From: an uncultured Phycisphaerales bacterium
GTDB taxonomy: Bacteria > Planctomycetota > Phycisphaerae > Phycisphaerales > UBA1924
Direction: 5' to 3'
DNA length: 64,000 nt
NCBI GenBank assembly: GCA_903929885.1
Contig: CAIYWI010000118.1
Span: forward strand, 1-64,000
Part shown: positions 55,545 to 63,364 of the stretch, piece by piece
Layout: every line of letters starts with the position of its first letter
Numbering within the stretch: position 1 is the first letter of the stretch
The notes under the pieces: model-generated
The model's database searches: none
Seen by the model: the letters and a program-made list of their open reading frames with translations, nothing else
What the model was told of the DNA's origin: nothing
Position numbers and translations under genes: made by a program

Positions 55545-56038
55545 CGGCCAAGGGCCCTCCGCCCGTCAGGGCGCACCAGACGTAGCCGTGGGCGCTGCGA
55601 GGCTTTGCGAGCAAGCCCACGGAAACGGGGACGCAACGCAACGGTCACGCCGCGCTGCCCGCGCCATCGCGCCCATCCCCATCTTCGCCCGCCAGGGCGC
55701 ACCAGACGTAGCCGTGGGCGCTGCGAGGCTTTGCGAGCGAGCCCACGGAAACGGGGACGCAACGCAACGGTCGCGCCGCGCTGCCCGCGCCATCGCGCCC
55801 ATCCCCATCTTCGCCCGCCAGGGCGCACCAAACGTAGCCGTGGGCGCTGCGAGGCTTTGCGAGCAAGCCCACGGGGACGAAAACGGGGACGGGAGACATT
55901 GCCTCGAATCCCGACACGTCTTACCCATGCGGACAACGCACATCGTCATCGATCCGCATCATGTCTTCTCGACACGCACGCTCCACATCGGGCGCGACAA
56001 CACCATCGCGCTCTTTGTTAGGGTTGCTTCAATCGCCC
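55545..56038. other. Intergenic region, 494 bases
   Basis: This region contains a three-copy REP array (55569-55874) and then about 160 bases leading to the transposase gene. TAGGGT at 56019-56024 may be its -10 box. No gene is present. Confidence 0.6.
55569..55874 (+). repeat. Three REP-like palindromes in a 126-base tandem array
   Basis: Copies at 55569-55622, 55695-55748 and 55821-55874 share GTAG followed by the 8-base stem CCGTGGGC/GCCCACGG. The whole 126-base unit is repeated. They point toward the transposase gene; the copies downstream of it point the other way. Confidence 0.85.
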
Positions 56039-56473
56039 ATGCCAAACTCGTGGACCGAGATCTACTCCCACATCCTATTCAGCACCAAACATCGGCATCC
56101 GATGATCAATGCCGAGTGGGAACCACGCCTCCACGCGTTCATCGCCGGTGTTGTCCGCGACCTTGAAGCGACACCCATCGAGATCAACGGAATGTCCGAC
56201 CACATGCACCTGTTCCTGAGATTTCCCCCTCAACTGGCGCTCGTGGATTTGGTTCGCCATGTCAAGGCGCGTAGTTCGAAGTGGGTTCATCAGTCGATCG
56301 CGGGCCAACACGATTTCGGTTGGCAGGATGGTTACGGCGGCTTCACGGTCAGCAAGACAGCGGTTGACAGTGTCGGCCAGTACGTGCGCGACCAGAAGGC
56401 CCATCATGCCACATTGACGTTTGAGGAGGAATGGCAGAGGTTCTTGAAACGTGTTCGGCGTGAGGATCGGTGA
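56039..56473 (+). CDS. REP-associated-type tyrosine transposase (IS200/Y1 family)
   Basis: This 144-residue single-strand DNA transposase belongs to the Y1/HUH superfamily. The metal-binding HUH motif is MSDHMHLF (His55, His57) and the catalytic tyrosine is probably Tyr115 in VGQYVRDQKAHH. The phrase VKARSSKWVHQ and the C-terminal FEEEWQRFLKR are typical of the IS200-like group. It is flanked by inverted REP-like arrays (55569-55874 and 56572-56756) and related palindromes are scattered over the window, as for RAYTs, which do not mobilise like simple insertion sequences. No TnpB gene is present. The frame is intact. Confidence 0.85.
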   Translation: MPNSWTEIYSHILFSTKHRHPMINAEWEPRLHAFIAGVVRDLEATPIEINGMSDHMHLFLRFPPQLALVDLVRHVKARSSKWVHQSIAGQHDFGWQDGYGGFTVSKTAVDSVGQYVRDQKAHHATLTFEEEWQRFLKRVRREDR

Positions 56474-56799
56474 GGTCCGAGAGTCCGAGCGCTGGTGTGG
56501 CTGGTTCGGTCGTTGAGGGCAGCACAATTCCGAAGCCATTCCGTAGTTGCGCTGCGTTCGCGTCGCCGTTTCCGTGGGCTCGCTCGCAAAGCCTCGCAGC
56601 GCCCACGGCTACGTCTGGTGCGCCCTGACGGGCGAGGATGGGGATGGACGCGATGACGCGGGTGGGGCGGCGCGACCGTTGACGCCCGACCCCGTGCCCG
56701 TGCCCGTGGGCTCGCTCGCAAAGCCTCGCTGCGCCCGCGGCTACGTCTGGTGCGCCTTGGCAGGCGAAAGCCGGCAAGCATGCGGGCGAAACGCCGCGT
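56474..56799. other. Intergenic region, 326 bases
   Basis: This region between the transposase and purL stops holds two reversed REP-like elements (56572-56625 and 56704-56756). No gene is present. Confidence 0.65.
56572..56756 (-). repeat. Two REP-like palindromes, reversed
   Basis: Copies at 56572-56625 and 56704-56756 match the upstream array in reverse orientation, placing the transposase between inverted repeats. The second lies 44 bases before the purL stop. Confidence 0.85.
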
Positions 56800-59778
56800 T
56801 CACCACGCCAGCGGCGTCAGCCATGCCTTGGCGAGATCGTCCACCGACGCTCGCAGCGAGGCCTGGGGCCAGGTCAGTTCGCCCGTCGCGTCGACGGTGC
56901 CCAGCATCGCGTGCGGCACATCGCCGAGCAGCGTTCGCACCTTCGCCACGTCGCAAGCCGCCACCTCGAGGACGTAGCGACTGGGCGTCTCGGCGAACGC
57001 CAGCTCCCACGCCTTGAGCGAGCCCGGATCGATCGACAATGCCGCACCCAGCGGCTTGCCCGCTCCGGTGGTGGCGATGAGCATCTCGGCCACGGCGACG
57101 AGCATGCCGCCGTCCGAGCAGTCGTGCGCCGCCTTCACGAGCCCCTGCGCGATGCACGAGGCGACAGCCTTGGCGGTCGCCGGGCCGACCTTGAGGTCGG
57201 TGCGAGGGAAGGGCGCGCCGTTGTCGCCAAAGAGCTGCGCGAAGTGGCTGCCACCGATGTCGCCGGTGGTGCGGCCCACGAGCAGCAGCGCGTTGCCAGG
57301 GGACTTGGCGTCCATCGTCACGGCCTTGTTGACGTCTTGCACGATGCCCATGCCGGTGATGAGCAGCGTGGGCGGGATCTCGATGACGCGCTTCTCGCCC
57401 GTGGCGGGGTCTTGGTAGCGGAGCTGGTTGTTGAGCGAGTCCTTGCCGCTGACAAAGGGCGTGCGATAGGCCATCGCGCCGTCGTAGCACGCCTCGGCCG
57501 CGCGAACGAGCGTGCCGAGGTTCTCGGGCTTCTCGCAACTGGGCCAGCAGAAGTTGTCGAGGATGGCGATGCGGGTCGGATCGGCTCCCGTGCACACGAG
57601 GTTGCGAACGCACTCGTCGATGCCCGCGAGCGTCGTGAGGTACGGGTCGCCGCCGTACGTGCGCTGCGACACGTGATTGGTCGAGGGCACGCCGCCGTGG
57701 ATCTGCAGGCCGCAGCCCAGCGCGACGCCCCGGCCACTTCCGGCTACCGGCTCGATCACCGCCGCGTCGCTGGGCCCGCGCCCGCCGGGGCCGCACAGGG
57801 GCTTGACCACGGTGTTGCCCTGCACCTCGTGATCGTACTGACGCACGATCCAGTGCTTGCTCGCGATGTTGGGGTGCGACAGGAGCGAACGCAGCGCCTC
57901 GCCGGTCGCGGGCGCGGTCACCGGCGCGGTCTGGGCCTTGGGGGCCGACCACGTCGCCTCGCGCAGGGGCTGCGGGATGCCCTCGTGAAGCAGCCGCATC
58001 GGCATGCGACCGACCTCGACGCCCTTGTACCGCAAGATGAGCTCGGCGCCCGGCGTCCCGAAGACGCCAAGGTCGGCGAGTTCCACGCCCTCTTCCTCGC
58101 AGATCTTGGCCATGGCGGGCACCTTGTCGGGCGCCACCGCGAGGACCATCCGCTCCTGGGCCTCGCTGATCCAGATCTCGGTGTACGAGAGACCCGCGTA
58201 CTTCAGCGGTGCGCGCTCGAGTTCGACCTGCGCGCCCAGCTCCGCGCCCATCTCGCCCACCGCCGACGAGAAGCCCCCCGCGCCGCAGTCGGTGATGCCG
58301 TGATAGAGCCCCGCCGCCCGCGCCCGCAAGATCGCGTCGAGCGTCCGCTTCTCCTCGATGGCGTTGCCGATCTGCACCGCGTGCGAGAACTCCGACGCCG
58401 CCGTCGACTCCAGTTCCGCCGACGAGAACGTCGCGCCGTGGATGCCGTCGCGGCCCGTGCGGCCGCCCAGCGCGATGATCCGGTCGCCCGCCTTCGCGCC
58501 GCCCTTGACGTGCGTGCGAGGAATGAGCCCGATGCACCCGCAGAAGACCAAGGGATTGCCCACGAAGCGGTCGTTGAAGTGCACCGCGCCGTTCACCGTC
58601 GGGATGCCCATCCGGTTGCCGTAGTCGCGCACGCCGCTCACCACGTCCGTCAGGATGCGCCTTGGGTGCAGCGTGCCCGGAGGCAACGCGGCGGCGCCTT
58701 CGCCCCACGCGTTGGGGAAGCCCACGCAGAAGACGTCCGTGCTCGCGATGGGCTTGGCGCCAAGGCCGGTGCCGATGATGTCGCGAATGCACCCGCCGAT
58801 GCCCGTCGCGCTTCCGCCGTAGGGCTCGAGCGCGCTGGGGTGGTTGTGCGTCTCCACCTTGATGCACACGCCCCATGTGTCGTCCAGCGCGATGACGCCC
58901 GAGTTGTCCTTGAAGACCGAGAGCGTCCAGTCGACGCCCTGTGCGATCAGGTCGAAGGTCGCCGCCGCCACCGTCCGCTTCAGGAGGTTGTCGATCACCA
59001 CCGAGCCGTCGGGCTCGGTCGCGTGCCCCGCGCGGCCCGCCAGGTTCATCACGCCCTGCCCGCCCTGCTCGCGATACCGCACGCGGCTCTTGAGCGTCTT
59101 GTGCACGCAGTGCTCCGACCACGTCTGCGCCAGCGTCTCGAGCTCGATGTCCCGCGGCTCGCGCCCCAGCCGCCGATACTCGGCCTGGATCGTCTTCATC
59201 TCCTCCAGACTCAGGAAGAGGTGCGCCTCGCGAGACAACTTCGTCAACTGCTCGTCCGTCAGGTCGCGCAGCGGCACCTGCCCCACCTTCAACTCGTAGT
59301 CGTGCCCCTTGGGAAGGTGCGAGGGCGTCCACGCGCCCTTGGTGATCTGGTGCACCACGCCGTTGGCCAGTTCGCGGCTCGCGAATGCGTGGGCGTCATC
59401 CACCCCCACGCCCGACAGGTCGTAGCGAACGCCTGTCGACACCGCCACGTCCACGCCCAGCAGCGTCTTGAGCCCCTCGCGCACCGATTGTGCCGCAGGA
59501 TCCATCACGCCCGGCAACGGATGCACCTCGATGACCGCCGCACCCGACGCGGGCGCCTGACCCAGCGTGGCCACCTCGACGACGGGGTCGGCCAACAGAC
59601 CCGATGCCGCCTTGCCCAACGCCTCGGCACCGAGCCCGCCCTCGAGCAGGTAGACCTTCGCGCTGCTCACCGAGGCCACGGAAAGACCCGCCGCCTTCGC
59701 GCGGCGATGGACGGCCTCGGCCCGCGGATCCGACGCTCCCTGACGGGTCCTGACCTCGATGCGATGCAGTGTCGACAT
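56800..59778 (-). CDS. purL: PurS-PurL fusion, FGAM synthase
   Basis: This 992-residue enzyme makes formylglycinamidine ribonucleotide in purine synthesis. The first 170 residues hold two PurS-like repeats: LHRIEVRTRQGASDPRAEAV, then VIEVHPLPGVMDPAAQSV with GVDVAVSTGVRYDL. The rest is PurL, with DCGAGGFSSAVGEMG, a SEHC(V)HKT block that binds substrate, and HDCSDGGMLVAVAEM near the C-terminus. No PurQ glutaminase domain is attached, so ammonia must come from a separate PurQ, absent here. The start at 59778 follows a TATCCT box by 8 bases. The plus-strand pair of genes diverges from it. Confidence 0.95.
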   Translation of the reverse strand: MSTLHRIEVRTRQGASDPRAEAVHRRAKAAGLSVASVSSAKVYLLEGGLGAEALGKAASGLLADPVVEVATLGQAPASGAAVIEVHPLPGVMDPAAQSVREGLKTLLGVDVAVSTGVRYDLSGVGVDDAHAFASRELANGVVHQITKGAWTPSHLPKGHDYELKVGQVPLRDLTDEQLTKLSREAHLFLSLEEMKTIQAEYRRLGREPRDIELETLAQTWSEHCVHKTLKSRVRYREQGGQGVMNLAGRAGHATEPDGSVVIDNLLKRTVAAATFDLIAQGVDWTLSVFKDNSGVIALDDTWGVCIKVETHNHPSALEPYGGSATGIGGCIRDIIGTGLGAKPIASTDVFCVGFPNAWGEGAAALPPGTLHPRRILTDVVSGVRDYGNRMGIPTVNGAVHFNDRFVGNPLVFCGCIGLIPRTHVKGGAKAGDRIIALGGRTGRDGIHGATFSSAELESTAASEFSHAVQIGNAIEEKRTLDAILRARAAGLYHGITDCGAGGFSSAVGEMGAELGAQVELERAPLKYAGLSYTEIWISEAQERMVLAVAPDKVPAMAKICEEEGVELADLGVFGTPGAELILRYKGVEVGRMPMRLLHEGIPQPLREATWSAPKAQTAPVTAPATGEALRSLLSHPNIASKHWIVRQYDHEVQGNTVVKPLCGPGGRGPSDAAVIEPVAGSGRGVALGCGLQIHGGVPSTNHVSQRTYGGDPYLTTLAGIDECVRNLVCTGADPTRIAILDNFCWPSCEKPENLGTLVRAAEACYDGAMAYRTPFVSGKDSLNNQLRYQDPATGEKRVIEIPPTLLITGMGIVQDVNKAVTMDAKSPGNALLLVGRTTGDIGGSHFAQLFGDNGAPFPRTDLKVGPATAKAVASCIAQGLVKAAHDCSDGGMLVAVAEMLIATTGAGKPLGAALSIDPGSLKAWELAFAETPSRYVLEVAACDVAKVRTLLGDVPHAMLGTVDATGELTWPQASLRASVDDLAKAWLTPLAW

Positions 59779-59786
59779 GATGCCGC

Positions 59787-59792
59787 AGGATA
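59787..59792 (-). promoter_or_regulatory. Candidate -10 box, near-leaderless
   Basis: TATCCT on the minus strand ends 8 bases before the purL ATG. Confidence 0.4.
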
Positions 59793-59888
59793 GGAGCGAA
59801 CGGGCGATTTCTTGGGTCGCGGACGCCAACAGCACGATTGATTGGTGTATGTTTGGATCTTTTTGCGTTGCTTTGATCGGGTTTTATT

Positions 59889-59907
59889 GGTATGCTTTCA
59901 GCATACC
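59889..59907. promoter_or_regulatory. Palindromic operator before the nucleotidyltransferase gene
   Basis: GGTATGCTTTCAGCATACC is a perfect 8-base inverted repeat with a 3-base centre. It lies one base before the start codon, in an AT-rich patch, and contains the TATGCT that may serve as the -10 box. It is a likely binding site for an autoregulator, perhaps the winged-helix protein encoded downstream. Confidence 0.65.
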
Positions 59908-59908
59908 T

Positions 59909-60469
59909 ATGGGAGCCCTCGATTCCAACATGGCTCTTGTGGCGCTTCGTGCCACCGGTCGTGCCCTCGAGGCGGATGGAGAGACCGAACCGATCGTCGT
60001 CATCCTCGCCGGGAGCGTCGCCGGGTTGTTGTCAGGCGGTCTGGCCGCTGCTCGAACGACGGATGACTGCGACGTCATCTGGTCGAACCCGCGCGAAGGG
60101 TGGGGGGTCGTCGAACACGCGGCACGGCGGGTGGCCGACCAACTGGGCTTGCCACCATCATGGCTCAACGACTCATGTCGCATGCACGCGTGGTCGCTGC
60201 CCATCGGATGGCGAACCCGTTGCGAACCGGTGGAACGCATCGGCCCGCTCGACATCCTTCGTCTCGCGCGGTTCGACCTGATGGCTTCCAAGATCATCGC
60301 AGCGCCGCAGCGGCCCCACGACCTCGAAGATCTCATCCACCTGAAGCCGACCCGCGAGGAGTTGCAGGAACTTGCCGCCCACGTTCGCCGGCTCGCGGCC
60401 GAAGATCTCGACCGACGTTCATTCAAGGATCAGTTGGACATCATCGAGCATCTGCGAGGCCTCGCATGA
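59909..60469 (+). CDS. Nucleotidyltransferase-like protein (AbiEii/DUF6036 type)
   Basis: This 186-residue protein has the minimal nucleotidyltransferase pattern: LAGSVAGLLSGGL, then TTDDCDVIW with the D-x-D pair, as in AbiEii and DUF6036 proteins, which act as toxins in some type IV-like systems. The C-terminal half is helical (LDILRLARFDLMASKII). The start at 59909 fits the TATGCT box 12 bases upstream, so translation begins nearly at the transcript end. Its stop overlaps the next start as ATGA. The AT-rich promoter differs from surrounding DNA and suggests transfer. Confidence 0.65.
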   Translation: MGALDSNMALVALRATGRALEADGETEPIVVILAGSVAGLLSGGLAAARTTDDCDVIWSNPREGWGVVEHAARRVADQLGLPPSWLNDSCRMHAWSLPIGWRTRCEPVERIGPLDILRLARFDLMASKIIAAPQRPHDLEDLIHLKPTREELQELAAHVRRLAAEDLDRRSFKDQLDIIEHLRGLA

Positions 60470-61218
60470 CGATCAACCCTGCGCACGCGATCGAAGCCGA
60501 CTGGGCCAAGCTTGGCGTGCTCTTCTCGACGCCGCCATCGAGCGTCACGCCGGATATCGAGCGGCTGCTGCTTCGAACCGCCCTCGCGGCGTCCGGTCAC
60601 GCTCGACTGGTTGCCATGGCCGCAACATGGCTGGTCGTTCACGGCCACGCGGTGGCTCGCCACCGTCTCAAACGGCTCGTCGCGAGCGACCTCGGGCCCG
60701 ACGCTCGCGCCGTGCTCGGATTCATCATCGACTCCGCGCTCGAACGGGGCGCCACCAAGCGACTTGCCATCGTGCTTGATGCCTGCAGGGCCGCGGCCGT
60801 GCCGGGGCCCTTGCACGAACTCCAGCGCCACCACCCTGGCCTTCACGACATGGCCCGACGCAACGCATGCCCACTCTCGATCAAGTGGGGCGTGTGGTTC
60901 CCGACCATCGAACCGACCTACGACGCCATTCGTCCGGCCACCTGGGTGCATGCCGCCAACCCCGGCTTTCATGCTCGCGCCGTGCGCAAGGGCGACCTGC
61001 GGTGCAGCATCATCGAATCGCTCCGCCTTGACGTCGGCGGCATGATCTGCTCCGAGAACGCCCTCGCTCGGCTCAGCGGGGCCAGTCGGGCTGCATTGCA
61101 CAAGGCCTTGGACGCGCTCGATCGCGAAGGCGAGATCATCCGACCGCCGCGTGGACCCCACCGCCGCGATCAATCCGTCCAACTCGCTCGTGCGGTGCGC
61201 GGAACTTCCGTTGCATGA
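60466..61218 (+). CDS. Partner protein with C-terminal winged-helix-like domain
   Basis: This 250-residue protein is coupled to the nucleotidyltransferase gene by an ATGA overlap. The N-terminal part is helical; the C-terminal part (about 185-230) contains CSENALARLSGASRAALHKALDALDREGEIIRP, a winged helix-turn-helix (here given as ALARLSGASRAALHKALD and EGEIIRP). It could be the DNA-binding antitoxin/regulator of the pair and bind the palindrome at 59889. In the AbiE system the regulator comes first and its helix-turn-helix is N-terminal, so this is a different arrangement. The function is inferred. Confidence 0.6.
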   Translation: MTINPAHAIEADWAKLGVLFSTPPSSVTPDIERLLLRTALAASGHARLVAMAATWLVVHGHAVARHRLKRLVASDLGPDARAVLGFIIDSALERGATKRLAIVLDACRAAAVPGPLHELQRHHPGLHDMARRNACPLSIKWGVWFPTIEPTYDAIRPATWVHAANPGFHARAVRKGDLRCSIIESLRLDVGGMICSENALARLSGASRAALHKALDALDREGEIIRPPRGPHRRDQSVQLARAVRGTSVA

Positions 61219-61258
61219 CGACCATCGCGGGCCTGCACCACCTCGGCCCTGCGGGCGC

Positions 61259-61264
61259 TACCGT
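61259..61264 (+). promoter_or_regulatory. Candidate -10 box, leaderless spacing
   Basis: TACCGT ends 5 bases before the DinB-like ATG. Confidence 0.4.
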
Positions 61265-61269
61265 CCCTC

Positions 61270-61779
61270 ATGGACCCCTGCACCACCTGTCGCGATGCGC
61301 ACGCTTGGCTCCGCTGGCTCATCGGCCGAACGCTCGGCGCGTGCGACGGCCTCTCGCACGAGGAGTTGCACCGCGCATTCCCCATCGGCATCGGCAGCGT
61401 GCACGCCACGCTGGTGCACCTCGCCGGCGCGGAACGCATCTGGATCTGCGTGCTCGAGAACGACGACGCGGGCGTGGTGATGCCTCAGCCCACCGACCTG
61501 CCCGACCTTGCCGCCATCCGCGCCCACCTCGCGGCGACCCGCGCCCGCTGGGACGCGTATCTCGCGCGACTCACGCCAGCCGAACTCGATCGCGTGGTCG
61601 AGCGACACCGCGACGGCCGCGTCTTCCGCCAGAAGGCCGGCGACGCGATCATGCAGGTGCCCACGCACGCCCTCTACCACAACGCGCAGCTTTCGTTCAT
61701 GTTCCGCTCGATGGGCCGCTCGCTGCCCGATTCGTCGTGGATCCTCTGGGGTCGCGAACGAGTTGCTCAAACGGCATGA
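61270..61779 (+). CDS. DinB-family four-helix protein
   Basis: This 169-residue protein belongs to the DinB/YfiT four-helix bundle family, which includes metal-dependent thiol S-transferases and proteins of unknown role. The metal-binding His triad is likely His in VHATLVHLAGAE (about 44-50) plus the two His of THALYHNAQL (about 133-137). It starts 51 bases after the winged-helix gene but with its own TACCGT box. It is followed by a repeat-rich gap. Confidence 0.85.
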   Translation: MDPCTTCRDAHAWLRWLIGRTLGACDGLSHEELHRAFPIGIGSVHATLVHLAGAERIWICVLENDDAGVVMPQPTDLPDLAAIRAHLAATRARWDAYLARLTPAELDRVVERHRDGRVFRQKAGDAIMQVPTHALYHNAQLSFMFRSMGRSLPDSSWILWGRERVAQTA

Positions 61780-61870
61780 TCGGCCAGTCGCGACGCTGGA
61801 GACACGCCTCAACCCCACGACAACGCACGTCGCCCCGAAGCGGGCGAAGACCCGTGTGTCCCGCCCGACA

Positions 61871-61925
61871 GGGCGCACCAGTCGTAGCCGTGGTGCGCTG
61901 CCCGGCTTTGCGGGCAAGCCCACGG
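61871..61925 (+). repeat. Family A REP-like palindrome
   Basis: GTAG, the CCGTGG/CCACGG outer stem and the GCCCG/CGGGC inner stem are all intact. It faces the reversed copy at 62087. Confidence 0.8.
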
Positions 61926-62086
61926 ACGATGCGTCGATCCGCGCACCCCGACGCGACCTCGCGATGATGTCCATGTCCGCTGCACATCGCGCGAGCGCTT
62001 CACATCAATGTCGCAGGTCGCAGGTCCGACCCGGCCTCGCGCGATTCAACGCTCATGCCTCATGCCACGTCGCACGCCCTCCGCGT

Positions 62087-62142
62087 CCGTGGGCTCGCCC
62101 GCAAAGCCGGGCATCGCACCACGGCTACCTCTGGTGCGCCCC
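62087..62142 (-). repeat. Family A REP-like palindrome, reversed
   Basis: A reversed copy with an intact GTAG. With the copy at 61871 it makes an inverted pair about 160 bases apart, a REPIN-like arrangement. Confidence 0.8.
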
Positions 62143-62201
62143 AAGGCGGTCGACAGGGCAGGCACGCGCCATGCCGCGCGAGACCATGCGACCCCACCAC
62201 A

Positions 62202-62286
62202 ACGCACGCCGCCCGGAGGGCGGACGAATGTTGCCACGAGTGACCGAACCCGCGCAGCGGGTGAGGGAAACTCGTGGGAGAGGCCT
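62202..62286 (+). repeat. Family B structured repeat
   Basis: This is the best-formed copy: GCCGCCC/GGGCGG hairpin, outer stem CCACGAGT/ACTCGTGG and inner stem ACCCGC/GCGGGT. It abuts the stop codon of the lpoB-like gene. Confidence 0.85.
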
Positions 62287-62885
62287 CACATGCCCACGCT
62301 GTTGCGCTTGCCCTGCTTGCTCATGTCCACCGTCTTGGTCCACACCTCGAGCCCGTTGGAGAGGTTCGTGAGCGTGAGCCGGAAGGTGTAGGTGGTCTGG
62401 CGGGTGTCGCCGGCGTTGCGCTTGAGCTGCGTGATCTTGCCGGTGAGACTGAAGTCGGGCTTGAGCCCGCCGCCGGTGTTGCCCTCGAGGAAGGCGCGGC
62501 GCTTGGCCTCGTCCTGGGCGGTCTTGTCCTCGGGGTTGCCACCCCAGGTCGTCACCATCGCCGCTTGCCCAGAGTTCACGAGTTGCTCGCGCATGCGGTA
62601 GGTGAGCTCCCCGACGTCGAACTGCGAGCTGGTGTCGTTCACCACGCCGCCCATCACCACCTGCGCCGGCGAGTTGGCGGCACGCTTGAGCACGCCCGTC
62701 TCGAGGAGCGAGTCGAGCATGCCCGCCGCGGCCTTCTGGATGTCCTGGATGTCGACCTCGCCGACGCTGACGACGGACTCCTTGCCGCCGGTTTCGATGT
62801 AGCGGGCGTTGTCCGACTTGCAGCCGCCCAGCGAGAGGGCGAGCGCGGGGGCGATGAGCGCGACAGAGACGATCGACTTGTTCAC
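62286..62885 (-). CDS. LpoB-like lipoprotein, penicillin-binding protein activator
   Basis: This 199-residue lipoprotein resembles LpoB, the outer-membrane activator of PBP1b. The lipobox is LSLGGC (about Cys21). The body follows the family: DIQDIQKAAAGMLDSLLETGVL, QVVMGGVVNDTSSQFDVGEL, RMREQLVNSGQ and a final TYTFRLTLTNLSNGLEVW. The start is a GTG at 62885 with GGAG 7 bases upstream; the open frame continues further but is not signal-like. It follows a YcfL-like gene, as lpoB does in E. coli. Confidence 0.85.
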   Translation of the reverse strand: MNKSIVSVALIAPALALSLGGCKSDNARYIETGGKESVVSVGEVDIQDIQKAAAGMLDSLLETGVLKRAANSPAQVVMGGVVNDTSSQFDVGELTYRMREQLVNSGQAAMVTTWGGNPEDKTAQDEAKRRAFLEGNTGGGLKPDFSLTGKITQLKRNAGDTRQTTYTFRLTLTNLSNGLEVWTKTVDMSKQGKRNSVGM

Positions 62886-62953
62886 GAGAGTTCTCCGAGA
62901 GTGACACTGACGGTCGAGGATGATCAAAAGGGAACGAACGGATCGAACGGGGC

Positions 62954-63364
62954 TCACTTGGTTCGCAGCACCTGCAGGCGGAAGTCCTTGGCGGCTTCCG
63001 AGGGCGCGACCGACTTGAGCGTATACACCGCGCCGGGGTTGACGGCAAAGGGCATCTGCTGGCTCTGCATCGAGTCGATCATCGCGCCGTTCTCGTCGAA
63101 CCATTCGAAGCGGTAGAGGGCGCGTTGGATCGACGTGGTGTTGTTGGTCAGCTCCACCTCGGCCTTGAGCACGCCGCCCGGCGTGCGCGTCATCCGGGTC
63201 TCGACGAGCGAGAGGTTGATGCGTCCCAACTCGTCGCGCAGGCGCGAGTTGAGCGTCACCGCCGAGGGGCTTGCGCCGCTCTTGGTGGTGCTGATGTTGG
63301 TCTTGGGCGAGCAGGCCGCCAGCGTCGCCAGCATCAATGCCGCCACGATCATCTTGCCGTTCAT
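62954..63364 (-). CDS. YcfL-like lipoprotein
   Basis: This 136-residue lipoprotein has a signal peptide with lipobox LATLAAC (Cys18) and a beta-sandwich domain of the YcfL/DUF1425 type, with LKAEVELTNNTTSIQRALYRFEWFDENG as its signature (here the core is VELTNNTTSIQRALYRFEW). Its start overlaps the preceding stop as ATGA. In E. coli ycfL lies directly before lpoB, the same order as here. It probably works at the outer membrane with the LpoB-like protein in peptidoglycan synthesis. Confidence 0.82.
   Translation of the reverse strand: MNGKMIVAALMLATLAACSPKTNISTTKSGASPSAVTLNSRLRDELGRINLSLVETRMTRTPGGVLKAEVELTNNTTSIQRALYRFEWFDENGAMIDSMQSQQMPFAVNPGAVYTLKSVAPSEAAKDFRLQVLRTK

Larger units (their letters stand above)
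61780..62285. other. Intergenic region, 506 bases
   Basis: This convergent gap is filled with repeats: family A at 61871-61925 and, reversed, at 62087-62142, then family B at 62202-62286. No gene is present between them. Confidence 0.7.

Noticed and set aside
55588-56166. Open frames across the REP array, 138-192 residues
   Set aside because: They translate the palindromes in tandem and end in or overlap the transposase start. They are a repeat artefact.
56911-59793. A 960-residue open frame antisense to purL
   Set aside because: Same reason: the opposite strand encodes a complete PurS-PurL.
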